A DNA stretch of 57,020 nt, from the NCBI GenBank assembly GCA_012032555.1, contig JAAUSR010000029.1, positions 1-57,020 on the forward strand, read 5' to 3'. Shown here piece by piece: positions 20,004-30,638 of this stretch. The DNA is from Thioploca sp. Its GTDB lineage: Bacteria > Pseudomonadota > Gammaproteobacteria > Beggiatoales > Beggiatoaceae. The position numbers were made by a program, and so were the translations under genes. A model generated the notes under the pieces. That model was not told the DNA's origin. It searched no databases and was given only the letters and a program-made list of their open reading frames with translations. Numbering within the stretch: position 1 is the stretch's first letter; every line of letters begins with the position of its first letter.

Positions 20004-21731
20004 ATGCCTGAAAAATTAAAAGTCGTACTTTGTTGGCACATGCACCAACCGGCCTATTACGATTGGCACAGCGAACAATATCAATTACCGTGGACTTATT
20101 TGCATGGCATTAAAGACTATGTTGATATGGTCGCTCATTTAGAAGCCGTGCCTAGTGCGCGGGCGGTGGTGAATTTTGCGCCTACTTTGCTAGAGCAACT
20201 CGACGATTACGTTCAACAAATTCAGGCATTTTTACGTGAAGGCATACCCATCTGTGACCCATTATTGGCCGCGTTAACTAGCCAACCTGCTCATCAGCCT
20301 TTTTTGAATCAGCCAGTTGGAGAAACCAACGAGGCAGCAATGATAACTGCAGCGCGATTACAATTAATTGATCAGTGCTTACGTGCTAATCAAGAACGGC
20401 TAATTAAACGATTTAAATCCTATCAAGCATTGGCGGAAGTAGCCAATTCATTTAAACAAAATGCCAAGCTAGTGACTTATTTAGATGAACAATACGTCGT
20501 CGATTTAGTTATGTGGTATCACTTAGCTTGGTTAGGTGAAATTGTTCGTCGTCAAGATAGTCGCGTTAAAGCACTAATCGAAAAAGGCCGCAGCTTTAGT
20601 GAATTAGATAGGCGACAATTGCTTGAAATAATTGGTGAACTCTTAACTGGTGTTATTCCACGCTATAAAACTTTAATGGAAAAAGGCCAAATTGAATTAT
20701 CGGTTACGCCTTATGCCCATCCGATTATGCCACTGTTATTAGATGTGTTTTCGGCTCGGGAAGCGATACCCAATGTCAGTTTTAGCGGCATTAGTTGTTA
20801 TCCTGACGGTAAAGAACGCGTTCGTTGGCATATGCAGGAAGGAATTAAAACTTTTGAACAACACTTTGGTTGTAAACCAGTTGGTTGTTGGCCTTCTGAA
20901 GGCAGTGTTAGTGAAGCAACGGTTCGTTTAATGGAAGAATTTAACATCAAATGGGTTGCTAGTGGTACCGGCGTGTGGCATAACAGCATGAAGAAAGCGA
21001 AATTGGATAATCAATCGCTCCATCGTCCTTATCGCTTACCTAAAAGTTCGGTCACCTGTTTCTTTCGGGATGATAACTTATCTGACTTGATTGGTTTTGA
21101 ATTTTCTAAATGGCATGCTGATGATGCGGTAGCCAATTTAATTCACCATTTAGAAAATATTGCCCGTGCGGCTTCAACCACCGGTGCAACAGTGGTTTCT
21201 ATGATTCTAGATGGTGAAAATGCTTGGGAGGCTTACCCGGAAAATGGTTATTATTTCTTAAGTGCACTGTATCGGCAATTAGCTAATCACCCCCTATTAG
21301 AATTGACTACCTTTTCTCGTTGTCTTGAAGTTAGTGTTGCGCCGCTACCAACCTTAGTGGCTGGTAGTTGGGTCTATGGCACCTTTTCCACGTGGATAGG
21401 TGATAAAGACAAAAACCGGGCTTGGGAAATGTTAATCGAAGCTAAACATGTGTTTAATCGAGTGATTCCTCATCTACCACCGGAACAACAAGTCGCTGCA
21501 GAACGCCAATTAGCCATTTGCGAAGGTTCAGATTGGTGTTGGTGGTTTGGTGATTATAATCCGGCAACGGCTGTACGCGATTTTGAACGTTTATATCGTC
21601 TTCACTTAATTCACTTGTATCGATTATTAGGCGAACCACCTCCGGCTTATTTAAATCTGTCCTTTGCATCTGGTCATGGCGATCCGGCTACCGGAGGAGT
21701 TATGCGGCGAGGGCAGGAGAGCGGTACATGA
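20004..21731 (+). CDS. Glycoside hydrolase family 57 alpha-glucan enzyme
   Basis: This 575-residue GH57 enzyme has the family's N-terminal HMHQPAYYD, the nucleophile region CWPSEGSVSE, the acid/base region SMILDGENAWEAYPENG, and the C-terminal GSWVYGTFSTWIGDKDKNRA. Members cleave or rearrange alpha-1,4/1,6 glucans (amylase, amylopullulanase, 4-alpha-glucanotransferase or branching activity). The exact activity cannot be fixed here. The stop overlaps the malQ start by four bases (ATGA), so the two are translationally coupled and probably work on the same glucan. No signal peptide, so it is cytoplasmic. Confidence 0.9.
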   Translation: MPEKLKVVLCWHMHQPAYYDWHSEQYQLPWTYLHGIKDYVDMVAHLEAVPSARAVVNFAPTLLEQLDDYVQQIQAFLREGIPICDPLLAALTSQPAHQPFLNQPVGETNEAAMITAARLQLIDQCLRANQERLIKRFKSYQALAEVANSFKQNAKLVTYLDEQYVVDLVMWYHLAWLGEIVRRQDSRVKALIEKGRSFSELDRRQLLEIIGELLTGVIPRYKTLMEKGQIELSVTPYAHPIMPLLLDVFSAREAIPNVSFSGISCYPDGKERVRWHMQEGIKTFEQHFGCKPVGCWPSEGSVSEATVRLMEEFNIKWVASGTGVWHNSMKKAKLDNQSLHRPYRLPKSSVTCFFRDDNLSDLIGFEFSKWHADDAVANLIHHLENIARAASTTGATVVSMILDGENAWEAYPENGYYFLSALYRQLANHPLLELTTFSRCLEVSVAPLPTLVAGSWVYGTFSTWIGDKDKNRAWEMLIEAKHVFNRVIPHLPPEQQVAAERQLAICEGSDWCWWFGDYNPATAVRDFERLYRLHLIHLYRLLGEPPPAYLNLSFASGHGDPATGGVMRRGQESGT

Positions 21732-23425
21732 CGGCTGGCCAAGATTTTTTCAAGAAACGTCGTGCTGGCATTTTATTACACCCTACTTCTTTACCGGAAA
21801 CCCCCAGTAATGGTGATTTGGGTCAACAAGCTTATCGGTTTATTGATTTTCTTGTGGATTGTCAAATTTCCATTTGGCAAATGTTGCCTTTAGGTCCACC
21901 TCATGAAGATTTATCACCTTATCAATGTCAATCAGTACATGCGGCTAATCCTTTACTCATCAGTTTAGAAAAATTGGTCACCAAAGGTTGGCTTAGTGAG
22001 GATTCTTCACCTCGCCAGGAAAAAGCGATTAAATATGAACTCCGGCGCTTGAGTCGGCAAGGTTGGTATCATCCCAATCCGGTAGAAGCAGAATTAACCA
22101 AATTGCTGGCAGCAACACCGTTTAAAGCCGGATTTTGTCCCTTATCTCATCAAGAAATGGCTATTCGCTATCGTCATGCCCGTCTACGAGAAGCGCACGC
22201 GGGTTTTATGAAATATGCGCATGATAGTGATCGTGTGGCTTATGGCGTTTTTGTGGAAACTCAAGCGGATTGGTTAGCGGATTATGCTTTATTTCGTGCT
22301 TTACAAGCTGAACATTTGCACCAGTTACAGGCAGAATGCTTAAAAGTACTTCATACCATTCGTGATGCCGATACTTTACATCACCAACTGACTGAAATAA
22401 AGAATCGGTCTGGTTGGTGGGCTTGGCCAACCGAATTACGTGAACGACAACCGCAGGCCTTGCAATCAGTGCGAAAAAGGTTAGTTGCTGAGATTGAGCA
22501 ACATTATTTTGAACAATTTGTGTTTTTTACGCAATGGCAAGAACTTAAACAATATGCCAATGAGCAAGGTATCTACTTATTTGGTGATATTCCCATTTTT
22601 GTGGCGCTAGATAGCGTTGATGTTTGGGCAAGCCGCCAGAATTTTCTCCTCGATGCTCAAGGTCAACCGACTGTCGTGGCGGGTGTTCCACCAGATTATT
22701 TTTCGGCTACTGGGCAACGTTGGGGCAATCCGCATTATAATTGGAAATACCTGCAAAGCCATGAGTTTAACTGGTGGATAAATCGGCTTAAAAGTACCGA
22801 ATTATTATTTGATCTCGTTCGAATTGACCATTTTCGTGGGTTTGAAGCCTGTTGGGCTATTCCGCGTTATTGTGAAACCGCGATAGAGGGCAAATGGGTT
22901 AAAGTACCGGGCGAAGCGTTGTTTAAAAAATTACAACAAGTCGGAACTTTGCCCTTGATTGCAGAAGATTTAGGGGTTATCACGGATGAAGTAAGAGCCT
23001 TACGTGATCAATTTAACTTACCGGGCATGAAGATTTTGCAATTTGCTTTTGATAGTGGGGCCGCTAATCCTTATTTACCGCATAATCATGTTGAAAATAG
23101 TGTCGTTTATACTGGAACGCATGATAATAATACGACTCTGGGTTGGTTTCTAGAATTAACCCCACCCCTCCAACAGTATGTATGCGATTATTTACACGCT
23201 TTACCGGATGACATGCCATGGCCTTTGATTGAAGCCGCTTTTGCTTCGGTTGCCCACTTAGCTGTTGTTCCCATGCAAGATATATTAGGCTTAGATGGTC
23301 AACATCGCATGAATACCCCAGGTACCTCTACCGGGAATTGGCGGTGGCGATTTGATTGGTCACAAATTCCATCGGGTTTAACTGAAAAATTACGTCATTT
23401 TTCGAGTTTTTATGGAAGAATTTGA
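21728..23425 (+). CDS. malQ: 4-alpha-glucanotransferase (amylomaltase)
   Basis: GH77 enzyme that moves maltodextrin segments between chains and releases glucose. Motifs: GILLHPTSLPETPSNGDLG, WQMLPLGPP, YLFGDIPIFVALDSVDVW, GVPPDYFSATGQRWGNP, the nucleophile Asp in VRIDHFRGFEACWAIP, the acid/base Glu in LIAEDLG, and VYTGTHDNNTTLGW. At 565 residues it is typical of the short bacterial form. It overlaps the GH57 gene by ATGA. A hairpin follows immediately after the stop. Confidence 0.95.
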   Translation: MTAGQDFFKKRRAGILLHPTSLPETPSNGDLGQQAYRFIDFLVDCQISIWQMLPLGPPHEDLSPYQCQSVHAANPLLISLEKLVTKGWLSEDSSPRQEKAIKYELRRLSRQGWYHPNPVEAELTKLLAATPFKAGFCPLSHQEMAIRYRHARLREAHAGFMKYAHDSDRVAYGVFVETQADWLADYALFRALQAEHLHQLQAECLKVLHTIRDADTLHHQLTEIKNRSGWWAWPTELRERQPQALQSVRKRLVAEIEQHYFEQFVFFTQWQELKQYANEQGIYLFGDIPIFVALDSVDVWASRQNFLLDAQGQPTVVAGVPPDYFSATGQRWGNPHYNWKYLQSHEFNWWINRLKSTELLFDLVRIDHFRGFEACWAIPRYCETAIEGKWVKVPGEALFKKLQQVGTLPLIAEDLGVITDEVRALRDQFNLPGMKILQFAFDSGAANPYLPHNHVENSVVYTGTHDNNTTLGWFLELTPPLQQYVCDYLHALPDDMPWPLIEAAFASVAHLAVVPMQDILGLDGQHRMNTPGTSTGNWRWRFDWSQIPSGLTEKLRHFSSFYGRI

Positions 23426-23426
23426 G

Positions 23427-23445
23427 GTCTCGTTATTGACGAGAC
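23427..23445 (+). terminator. Hairpin after malQ
   Basis: GTCTCGT and ACGAGAC pair around a five-base loop just after the malQ stop. No U-tract follows, so it may only be a processing or partial termination signal before pgi. Confidence 0.3.
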
Positions 23446-23522
23446 TCTGCTTACTCGCAGGATTAATTGAGTGATAGATGAAAAACGATTCATTTCTCTA
23501 ATGTAGAATGACGAGAACAATT

Positions 23523-25175
23523 ATGAATACCCTCATTAGCCAATCTGCAGCGTGGGCTGCACTTAAAACCCACCAACAATATCTGGCAACGGTTCATCTA
23601 CGTGACCTATTCGCGTTAGATAACCAACGTTTTGAGCGTTTTTCAGTCGAAACCTGTGGTTTATTACTGGATTATTCTAAAAATCGGTTAACTCAGGAAA
23701 CACTGACTTTGCTACAACAATTAGCTCAAGCCGCGCAGTTGTCAGAGTGGATAAGACAACTGTTTCAAGGTGACCCGGTTAATAATACTGAAGAAAGAGC
23801 TGCTTTACACATCGCACTACGCAATCGTTCTAACCTCCCTATTCGCGTTGCTGGGCAAGATGTCATGCCTCAAGTCAATGCAGTATTGGCTAAAATGCAC
23901 CAATTTAGCGATTCAATTCGAGAAGGTAAATGGCTTGGTTATACCGGTAAACCGATTAAATCCATCGTTAATATTGGTATTGGCGGTTCTGACTTAGGAC
24001 CGGCGATGGTAACTCGTGCTTTAAAAACCTATCATCACCCACGATTACGTGCTTATTTTGTTTCCAATGTGGATGGGACTCACTTGGGCGAAACTTTAGC
24101 CGAACTGGATCCAGAAACCACCTTATTTATTGTTTCCTCTAAAACGTTTACGACTCAAGAAACTTTATTAAATGCTAATAGCGCTCGAAACTGGTTAATC
24201 CATCAATTAGGTGATAATAAAGCCGTTGCTAAACACTTTGTTGCTGTCAGTACTGCTCAGCAACAAGTGGCTGAATTTGGGATTGATCCCCAGAATAGGT
24301 TTGAGTTTTGGGACTGGGTGGGTGGACGTTATTCGCTGTGGTCAGCCATTGGATTACCGATTGTTATTATGATTGGTATGGATAACTTTGCCGCGTTATT
24401 AGCCGGTGCTCATGATTTAGATAATCATTTTGCCACTGCGCCATGGGATAGAAATTTGCCAGTATTGATGGGCTTAATTGAGATTTGGTATAGCAGTTTC
24501 TTTGGCGCAACGAGTCAAGCGGTTTTACCTTATGATTACACCTTAGAACTTTTTCCAGCCTATCTGCAACAATTAGCTATGGAAAGTCTAGGTAAGCGGG
24601 TGACCCGATCCGGAAACGCTGTCAATTACCACACTGCGCCGATTATTTGGGGTACACTAGGAAATAATGGCCAACATGCTTTCTATCAGTTGCTCCATCA
24701 AGGAACTCATTTGATTCCAACGGATTTTATCATTGCTATTGAAAGTCAATATAATGAACTTGGACATCAAAATGCCGTATTATCTAATGTGTTAGCTCAA
24801 AGTCATGCCCTAATGAAAGGCAGAAATACCGAAGAAACGCGACTGGCTTTAGGTCAGACTGGAATAGCTGTAGAAAAAATCAATCAACAACTGCCTCACC
24901 GGGTTTTTCTAGGAAACCAACCCAGTAATTTGTTAGTCTATCATCAACTCACTCCTAAAGTTTTAGGCACATTGATTGCTACCTATGAACATAAAGTGTT
25001 TGTCGAAAGTGTTTGTTGGGGAATTAACCCGTTTGATCAATGGGGTGTTGAGTTGGGTAAACAAGTTGCTAATTTATTATTGCCAGAACTGACTCAGGAA
25101 AAAATGAGTTCGAGTTATGATGGTTCAACCGATAATTTACTCAACTATATCAAGACACACCGTCTTGCCTCTTAA
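23523..25175 (+). CDS. pgi: Glucose-6-phosphate isomerase
   Basis: Interconverts glucose-6-phosphate and fructose-6-phosphate, linking glycogen to glycolysis and gluconeogenesis. Signatures: NIGIGGSDLGPAM, VSSKTFTTQET, WDWVGGRYSLWSAIGLP, the catalytic Glu in MESLGKRV and His in QLLHQGTHLIP, and GINPFDQWGVELGK. Starting at the ATG at 23523 gives 550 residues, matching E. coli Pgi and its N-terminal TAAW-type motif. The ATG at 23508 adds five residues and is less likely. Confidence 0.95.
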   Translation: MNTLISQSAAWAALKTHQQYLATVHLRDLFALDNQRFERFSVETCGLLLDYSKNRLTQETLTLLQQLAQAAQLSEWIRQLFQGDPVNNTEERAALHIALRNRSNLPIRVAGQDVMPQVNAVLAKMHQFSDSIREGKWLGYTGKPIKSIVNIGIGGSDLGPAMVTRALKTYHHPRLRAYFVSNVDGTHLGETLAELDPETTLFIVSSKTFTTQETLLNANSARNWLIHQLGDNKAVAKHFVAVSTAQQQVAEFGIDPQNRFEFWDWVGGRYSLWSAIGLPIVIMIGMDNFAALLAGAHDLDNHFATAPWDRNLPVLMGLIEIWYSSFFGATSQAVLPYDYTLELFPAYLQQLAMESLGKRVTRSGNAVNYHTAPIIWGTLGNNGQHAFYQLLHQGTHLIPTDFIIAIESQYNELGHQNAVLSNVLAQSHALMKGRNTEETRLALGQTGIAVEKINQQLPHRVFLGNQPSNLLVYHQLTPKVLGTLIATYEHKVFVESVCWGINPFDQWGVELGKQVANLLLPELTQEKMSSSYDGSTDNLLNYIKTHRLAS

Positions 25176-25286
25176 CAAAATATCCTTTTTAAAATAGGAA
25201 TATTATGTTATAATTAACATTATTTATAGTATTCATAATAAATTAAAAGTATTTAGAGAAAAATTGTTTCTAATAATGAGTTTATT

Positions 25287-25321
25287 ACCGGGTGAAACCT
25301 AATCTCCATTTTTCACCTGGT
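25287..25321 (+). promoter_or_regulatory. Hairpin in leader of next gene
   Basis: ACCGGGTGAAA and TTTCACCTGGT pair at 10 of 11 positions around a 13-base loop, 49 bases before the next gene's ATG. There is no U-tract. It could end the pgi transcript or shape the leader of the downstream mRNA. Confidence 0.35.
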
Positions 25322-25369
25322 ATCAGGGTCCCTTGATGATTGGAATATAAAGAAAGTAACTCCATTGTT

Positions 25370-25924
25370 ATGTTCAAAGCATTAACTAATCTTATTCTGC
25401 TATTCTTGCTGGTACTGATCAATATGAGTTTGTTCACTTGGTGTATTAATCAATTTAATTTGAATCAAACACCATTGAAAAAGACTTTAATCAGCAATGT
25501 ACAAGCTGAAGCAACGACGGGTACTACCCCTATCTTATCTATTCATCGGGTACCTACTCGTACACCCCGGCTAATCCTTCGCCAAGTACCTCATCCTACC
25601 ACTGCGTTAACCCATGATAAAAAGCCTAAGCAAAGGTTACAATTACGTTTTCAATCGGTAGCCGTTCAACCGGATAAAAACGAACAAGTCAAGCTGGAGA
25701 ATATGCTGCAACAACTTAAAATTACACATTCTCATGCGGCTAAAATATTATTTGGCCCGGCCCCTTTTACCAATAATACTTCTTCTCCACAAATCGCTAA
25801 ACTCCGTGCTCAAAATATTGCTCGAATTATTTACCCGTATACCCAAATCGTTAAAATGTCTTATCATACAACCCTGAAAGAAGGAGAGGTCATCATCGAA
25901 TTTTTTGAACCTCAATCGGCTTAG
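25370..25924 (+). CDS. Hypothetical single-pass envelope protein
   Basis: From the ATG at 25370 the protein is 184 residues. An N-terminal hydrophobic segment (LTNLILLFLLVLINMSLFTW) acts as anchor or signal, then comes a proline- and threonine-rich linker. A C-terminal region (FQSVAVQPDKNEQ to VIIEFFEP) contains AKLRAQNIARIIYPYTQIV. That region weakly resembles the alpha/beta pattern of OmpA-like peptidoglycan-binding domains, but I cannot assign it. The frame extends upstream to a TTG at 25340, which lacks support. It lies between pgi and fmdB without an obvious functional link. Confidence 0.55.
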   Translation: MFKALTNLILLFLLVLINMSLFTWCINQFNLNQTPLKKTLISNVQAEATTGTTPILSIHRVPTRTPRLILRQVPHPTTALTHDKKPKQRLQLRFQSVAVQPDKNEQVKLENMLQQLKITHSHAAKILFGPAPFTNNTSSPQIAKLRAQNIARIIYPYTQIVKMSYHTTLKEGEVIIEFFEPQSA

Positions 25925-26034
25925 TTTAATTAATCATTTTTTAGCTACCTAATTAATTGAAAGATTAACCTTGATTTTGTTTATGAAGTACTTATTTATA
26001 CCGCTACTGCATTGATTTAACCAGGAGATGGAAT

Positions 26035-26376
26035 ATGCCGATTTATGAGTATGCGTGTCAGGCTTGTGGCCATGAGTTTGAAGCTATACAGAAAATGGTC
26101 GATTTACCTTTAGAACAATGTCCGGTTTGTGCTGAAAATACGTTGAAGAAAAAAATCTCGGCGGCTGGGTTTCGCTTAAAAGGAACGGGCTGGTATGAAA
26201 CTGATTTTAAAAATAAGAAGCAACCGGTTGATAAGAACAAGTCTGTTGATAATAAAAAAGACGAAAAAGTTGATGCTGAAAAATCAGCCTCGACTGCTTC
26301 AACCGGCTCGAGTGAAACCACAAAAACCGGCTCGAGTGAAACCGCAAAAAATACCGCTACATGTGTATCAAGTTAA
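26035..26376 (+). CDS. FmdB-family zinc-ribbon protein
   Basis: This 113-residue protein has an N-terminal zinc ribbon (MPIYEYACQACGHEFE with CQAC, then CPVC), the FmdB/CxxC_CXXC_SSSS family hallmark. A KGTGWYETDFK segment follows, then a lysine/serine-rich tail with an imperfect repeat (TGSSETTK, TGSSETAK). The family's role is unclear (possible regulator). In many proteobacteria it sits directly before aspS, as here. It has an AGGAG ribosome site. Confidence 0.88.
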   Translation: MPIYEYACQACGHEFEAIQKMVDLPLEQCPVCAENTLKKKISAAGFRLKGTGWYETDFKNKKQPVDKNKSVDNKKDEKVDAEKSASTASTGSSETTKTGSSETAKNTATCVSS

Positions 26377-26485
26377 TGTAACCTAATGATTAATTAATTA
26401 ATAATACTATTAGACTTGCACTGAGAACCCTGACGTCTTAATATGCACGCCTTTGAATTGCAAATAGAATAAGGAAAAGGTGTTC

Positions 26486-28267
26486 ATGCGTAGCCACTAT
26501 TGTGGACAGCTAAATGAATTATTAATTGATCACTCCGTAACATTATGTGGTTGGGTGCACCGCCGTCGAGATCATGGTGGTGTTATTTTCGTCGACCTGC
26601 GTGATAGGGACGGTATTGTTCAAATCGTGTTTGATCCCAAGCAACCGGAAGCGTTTACGCTAGCTGAACGACTGCGTAATGAATATGTCCTACAAATTCA
26701 AGGACAAATACGCCGGCGTCCGCCGGGTACCGAAAATTCCGATTTGCCTACTGGACAAGTTGAAGTGGTTGCCAATCAAATTGATATTTTAAACCCGGCA
26801 GAACCACCTCCCTTCCAAATTGATGAAGTGAACATCAATGAAGAAGTCCGTTTACGTTATCGTTATCTGGACTTACGCCGCCCTACTATGTTAGCCCGGT
26901 TTCAATTACGCGCTAAAGTAACGAGTTTATTAAGAACCTTTCTGAATGAGCAAGGTTTTCTCGATATAGAAACACCTATGCTAACCAAAGCAACCCCAGA
27001 AGGTGCGCGTGATTACTTAGTTCCTAGCCGGACTCACCCAGGCAAGTTTTTTGCCTTGCCCCAATCACCCCAGCTATTCAAACAGCTACTCATGATGGCG
27101 GGGATGGATCGTTATTACCAAATTGTCCGTTGTTTCCGTGATGAGGATTTGCGAGCCGACCGTCAACCTGAATTCACGCAATTAGACATTGAGATGTCTT
27201 TCATTGATGAAACTATTTTGAAAAATATAATGGAATCAATGATACGGATGTTATTTACTGAAGTGCTTCAGGTCGAGTTACCGAATCCTTTTCCCAGTTT
27301 AACTTATCAAGAAGCGCTACTTCGCTATGGCTCAGATAAGCCGGATCTACGAGTACCATTGGAATTAACTGAGGTCAGTGATTTAATGACGGCGGTTGAT
27401 TTTAAAGTTTTTGCACAACCGGCTAATGATCCTCAAGGACGGGTAGCGGCATTATGTGTACCTCATGGCGGTAAGCTCTCGCGTAAGCAAATTGATGATT
27501 ATACCCTTTTTGTGAACCATTATGGTGCTAAAGGATTAGCTTATATCAAAGTAAATGATATAACTGCGGGGCGTGAAGGGTTACAATCACCAATTCTTAA
27601 ATTTTTACCTGATCCGGTGATTAATGCTGTTTTAGAACGTACTCAAGCGAATAGCGGTAGCCTTATTTTTTTTGGCGCAGATAAAGCTAAGATAGTTAAT
27701 GAAGCACTGGGAGCCTTGCGTTTAAAAATTGGTGATGATCTCGATTTGACCCAACCCGGTTGGAAACCGTTATGGGTAATCGATTATCCGATGTTTGAGT
27801 GGGATGACAAAGAAAAACGCTGGTTCTCTCTACACCATCCCTTTACTGCACCTAAAGTGCAGAATATTGCCGCATTAGAAACTGACCCCATTCATTGTCA
27901 ATCTCGGGCTTATGATATGGTGCTAAATGGTTCCGAAATTGGGGGTGGATCCATTCGTATTCACCGTACCGAAATGCAAGCAGCTGTATTCCGAATATTA
28001 GGTATTGGTGAAGCAGAAGCTCAGGAAAAATTTGGATTTTTACTTGAGGCACTTAAATATGGTTGCCCACCACATGGTGGTATTGCGTTTGGTTTAGATC
28101 GATTAGTCATGTTAATGGCGGGTGCGCATTCTATCCGTGATGTTATTGCATTCCCCAAAACCCAAACAGCGAATTGTTTATTAACAGCTGCTCCTTCAAC
28201 CATTACAACTGAACAGCTACGAGAATTACATATTAGAGTGCATACCACCGAAACGGTGAGTAGTTAA
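26486..28267 (+). CDS. aspS: Aspartyl-tRNA synthetase
   Basis: Class II synthetase charging tRNA-Asp. Order: OB-fold anticodon-binding domain ([27 protein letters not shown]), motif 1 near [20 protein letters not shown], motif 2 [18 protein letters not shown], the bacterial GAD insertion, and motif 3 [15 protein letters not shown]. The ATG at 26486 follows AAGGAAAAGG and gives 593 residues. A GTG two codons earlier is less likely. Whether it is discriminating or also charges tRNA-Asn cannot be decided here. Confidence 0.96.
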   Translation: MRSHYCGQLNELLIDHSVTLCGWVHRRRDHGGVIFVDLRDRDGIVQIVFDPKQPEAFTLAERLRNEYVLQIQGQIRRRPPGTENSDLPTGQVEVVANQIDILNPAEPPPFQIDEVNINEEVRLRYRYLDLRRPTMLARFQLRAKVTSLLRTFLNEQGFLDIETPMLTKATPEGARDYLVPSRTHPGKFFALPQSPQLFKQLLMMAGMDRYYQIVRCFRDEDLRADRQPEFTQLDIEMSFIDETILKNIMESMIRMLFTEVLQVELPNPFPSLTYQEALLRYGSDKPDLRVPLELTEVSDLMTAVDFKVFAQPANDPQGRVAALCVPHGGKLSRKQIDDYTLFVNHYGAKGLAYIKVNDITAGREGLQSPILKFLPDPVINAVLERTQANSGSLIFFGADKAKIVNEALGALRLKIGDDLDLTQPGWKPLWVIDYPMFEWDDKEKRWFSLHHPFTAPKVQNIAALETDPIHCQSRAYDMVLNGSEIGGGSIRIHRTEMQAAVFRILGIGEAEAQEKFGFLLEALKYGCPPHGGIAFGLDRLVMLMAGAHSIRDVIAFPKTQTANCLLTAAPSTITTEQLRELHIRVHTTETVSS

Positions 28268-28348
28268 TTTTATACCGAATAAGTAACCGGTTTTAGCATG
28301 CAGAAGTGGTGTAGGTGCCATGGTCGCCAAACTATTCTTCTTATTGTG

Positions 28349-28446
28349 AGGTAACCCATGGGATTTATCCCATTAATTAGGTTACCTATGACTAAAAGGT
28401 GTTCAACGTTAGTTTTAAATAAGCTGGGTTGAGGAATGAAACCCAG
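28349..28446. repeat. Pair of hairpins, GCTGGGTT-type repeat
   Basis: Between the convergent aspS and fbp genes. A compound hairpin lies at 28349-28387 (AGGTAACC/GGTTACCT enclosing ATGGGA/TCCCAT). A second at 28424-28446 has the stem CTGGGTT/AACCCAG. The second is nearly identical to copies at 45628-45716. A 94-codon open frame across this area is an artefact of the repeats. Confidence 0.6.
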
Positions 28447-28557
28447 TTTACTCCTGCTAAAATGGCTTAAATTAATTAATGGTATTGTTCTGGCTAGATC
28501 AGATGGATATTTCTTATCTGACCACACATTCGTTGTTGAGCAACGCTGACTCAATGG

Positions 28558-29565
28558 TTAGTGATAATGATAAGCCATGATTCGTTCTACTTCATTTTTA
28601 GACCCTAAAATAACCGGCACGCGCTGATGAATGGCGGTTGGTAAAATTTCCATAATGCGCTCATGACCAGTAATACTCATGCCACCCGCTTGTTCAATGA
28701 TAAAAGACATGGGATTAGCCTCATACATTAACCGTAACCGTCCACCTTGCTCCTGGTTTTTGCTATCCAGTGGATACATAAATACGCCGCCTCGCGTTAA
28801 AATACGATGTACTTCAGCAACCATAGAAGCAATCCAACGCATATTAAAATCTTTGCCACGGACTCCATTGATACCCGCTAAACATTCGTCAATATAACGC
28901 TTGACCGGTAGTTGCCAAAAACGCATATTAGAAACGTTAATAGCGAATTCTTGACTATCTGGTGCAATTCTTAGATTGGGGTGACTTAAAATAAATTCAC
29001 CAATATTTTGATCTAAAGTAAACCCATTCACACCACTACCGGTGGTGAGTACCATCATTGTTGACGGTCCATATAAGGTATAACCGGCACAAACTTGTTT
29101 TACACCAGGTTGGAGAAAATCTTTAACTGTTGGCTTAAGAAGCTTTTCTGGACCACGCAAAATGGAAAAAATAGTGCCTACCGAGACATTAATATCAATA
29201 TTAGAGGAACCATCTAGTGGATCAAATAAGAGTAAATATTTACCTCGAGGGTACTGCTCCGGAATAGGATAGATATCTTCCATTTCTTCCGAAGCCATTG
29301 CGGAGACGTGCCCGGCCCATTCATTTGATTTCAGGAATACCTCATTAGAGATCACATCTAATTTTTTTTGTGATTCTCCTTGAACATTTTGAGTATCTGC
29401 ACTTCCCAATACGCCAACGAGCGCACCATAATTCACTAAATTAGAAATGACTTTGCAAGCAGTAACAATATCATTGAGCAAAGCAGTAAAATCACCTGTA
29501 GCGTCTTGAATGTGCCGTTGTTCTTCAATAAGAAATTGTGTAATTGTCGTTCGATTATTATGCAT
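28558..29565 (-). CDS. fbp: Fructose-1,6-bisphosphatase class I
   Basis: Hydrolyses fructose-1,6-bisphosphate to fructose-6-phosphate in gluconeogenesis and, in autotrophs, the Calvin cycle. Motifs: metal-binding [41 protein letters not shown], and the substrate-binding [21 protein letters not shown] and EANPMSF. The ATG at 29565 follows GGAG at a spacing of seven and gives 335 residues, the usual size. The frame extends 25 codons upstream without homology. It fits the carbon-storage theme of the glgC-pgi block. Confidence 0.95.
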   Translation of the reverse strand: MHNNRTTITQFLIEEQRHIQDATGDFTALLNDIVTACKVISNLVNYGALVGVLGSADTQNVQGESQKKLDVISNEVFLKSNEWAGHVSAMASEEMEDIYPIPEQYPRGKYLLLFDPLDGSSNIDINVSVGTIFSILRGPEKLLKPTVKDFLQPGVKQVCAGYTLYGPSTMMVLTTGSGVNGFTLDQNIGEFILSHPNLRIAPDSQEFAINVSNMRFWQLPVKRYIDECLAGINGVRGKDFNMRWIASMVAEVHRILTRGGVFMYPLDSKNQEQGGRLRLMYEANPMSFIIEQAGGMSITGHERIMEILPTAIHQRVPVILGSKNEVERIMAYHYH

Positions 29566-29675
29566 AGTACTGCTCCAGTTTTTTATATTGTCATTATTTC
29601 GATTTAGAAAAAACCAAACCGATTTTTGATAACCGCTCAAGAATGATTATTAACTTAGTCAAGTCAGTTAATCTG

Positions 29676-30632
29676 TTAGTTGTGAATAGTTCTAATTTGA
29701 GTTATGGCGGTTTTCAACAAGGGTAATAGCCGATAAGTTCGTTCGGTTACCCCACGTTGATGTAAGTGATAAGGAGTATCATAAAAATAACTCAAATCAA
29801 ACATAGCATTGTTAGGCTCGCCAATTACCGGAATGTGATGGCTAGCATAAAATTCTCGAATTTGAGCTAAATTATTTTGGACATAAGTATCAGCATAAAT
29901 TGGACGTGCCGGTATATTAGGCCAACTCGCTAATACCTGAATGTGATGGCGTTGACACCACTGTAAAAATTCGCTAAGTGCTTTAACACCATCAGAATGC
30001 GGTTGAAATTCTACTCCAATAATTTGTTGTGCTACCGATTGGCGCATGGCTTGAGTGATATTCGCTTCTTGGTTATAAGTCGCATCTCCGTAAGAACCAA
30101 AAGTAGGTTGTTCATGGGCTAAAAAATCAGCCGTTTTATTAGCGAACCAGCTTTCTATAATCCGTTGTAAAGGTTGAATAAATAAAATAGCAACTTGTTC
30201 TCGCCAAGGCGCATGTAATACATAATTTTTACCACAACCAAAAATGATAGCGGCAGACAGATCGTTATAATTATCACTGTTGTAATAGCTGTATTCTAAC
30301 GGTAAAAATACAATATCCCCAGCTGTTAACACTTGTTGGGCGAGATAAAATAAAAAATGCGGGCTTAAAGCGGCATGAAGTCCAAAATTAAAGGTCGGTA
30401 GATGTAATTCTTGGTTTAAAATTTCAGCACTTACCCCAACGTAGGCATTAGAACCAGCTAGAATAATTAATTTTGGCTGAGGAAGTGATTGTGCCATATT
30501 GATTTTCTTACGGAGATATTGGCATAAATAAGCATTATCTACCGTCAACGTTTCCATACTCATATAAACCAAGATGGCATAACTGATTATGGTGAAAAAG
30601 CCCATTATTATCGCAATAGCCCAATACCGCAT
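29676..30632 (-). CDS. MBOAT-associated membrane-anchored SGNH-like protein
   Basis: This 318-residue protein has one N-terminal membrane span (IIMGFFTIISYAILVYM) and an extracytoplasmic domain. The IILAGSNAYVGVSAEILNQE segment holds the Ser/Asn-containing first block of SGNH-like folds. The C-terminal DLSYFYDTPYHLHQRGVTERT provides the Asp/His region. Such proteins (AlgJ/AlgX- or DltD-like) act together with an MBOAT acyltransferase, encoded six bases upstream. Likely role: O-acetylation or similar acylation of an exported glycan. No polysaccharide synthase is adjacent, so the acceptor is unknown. Confidence 0.7.
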   Translation of the reverse strand: MRYWAIAIIMGFFTIISYAILVYMSMETLTVDNAYLCQYLRKKINMAQSLPQPKLIILAGSNAYVGVSAEILNQELHLPTFNFGLHAALSPHFLFYLAQQVLTAGDIVFLPLEYSYYNSDNYNDLSAAIIFGCGKNYVLHAPWREQVAILFIQPLQRIIESWFANKTADFLAHEQPTFGSYGDATYNQEANITQAMRQSVAQQIIGVEFQPHSDGVKALSEFLQWCQRHHIQVLASWPNIPARPIYADTYVQNNLAQIREFYASHHIPVIGEPNNAMFDLSYFYDTPYHLHQRGVTERTYRLLPLLKTAITQIRTIHN

Positions 30633-30638
30633 ATCTAC

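Noticed and set aside
28270-28554. 94-codon minus-strand open frame between aspS and fbp
   Set aside because: It runs through two hairpin repeats, has no ribosome site and no protein-like composition.
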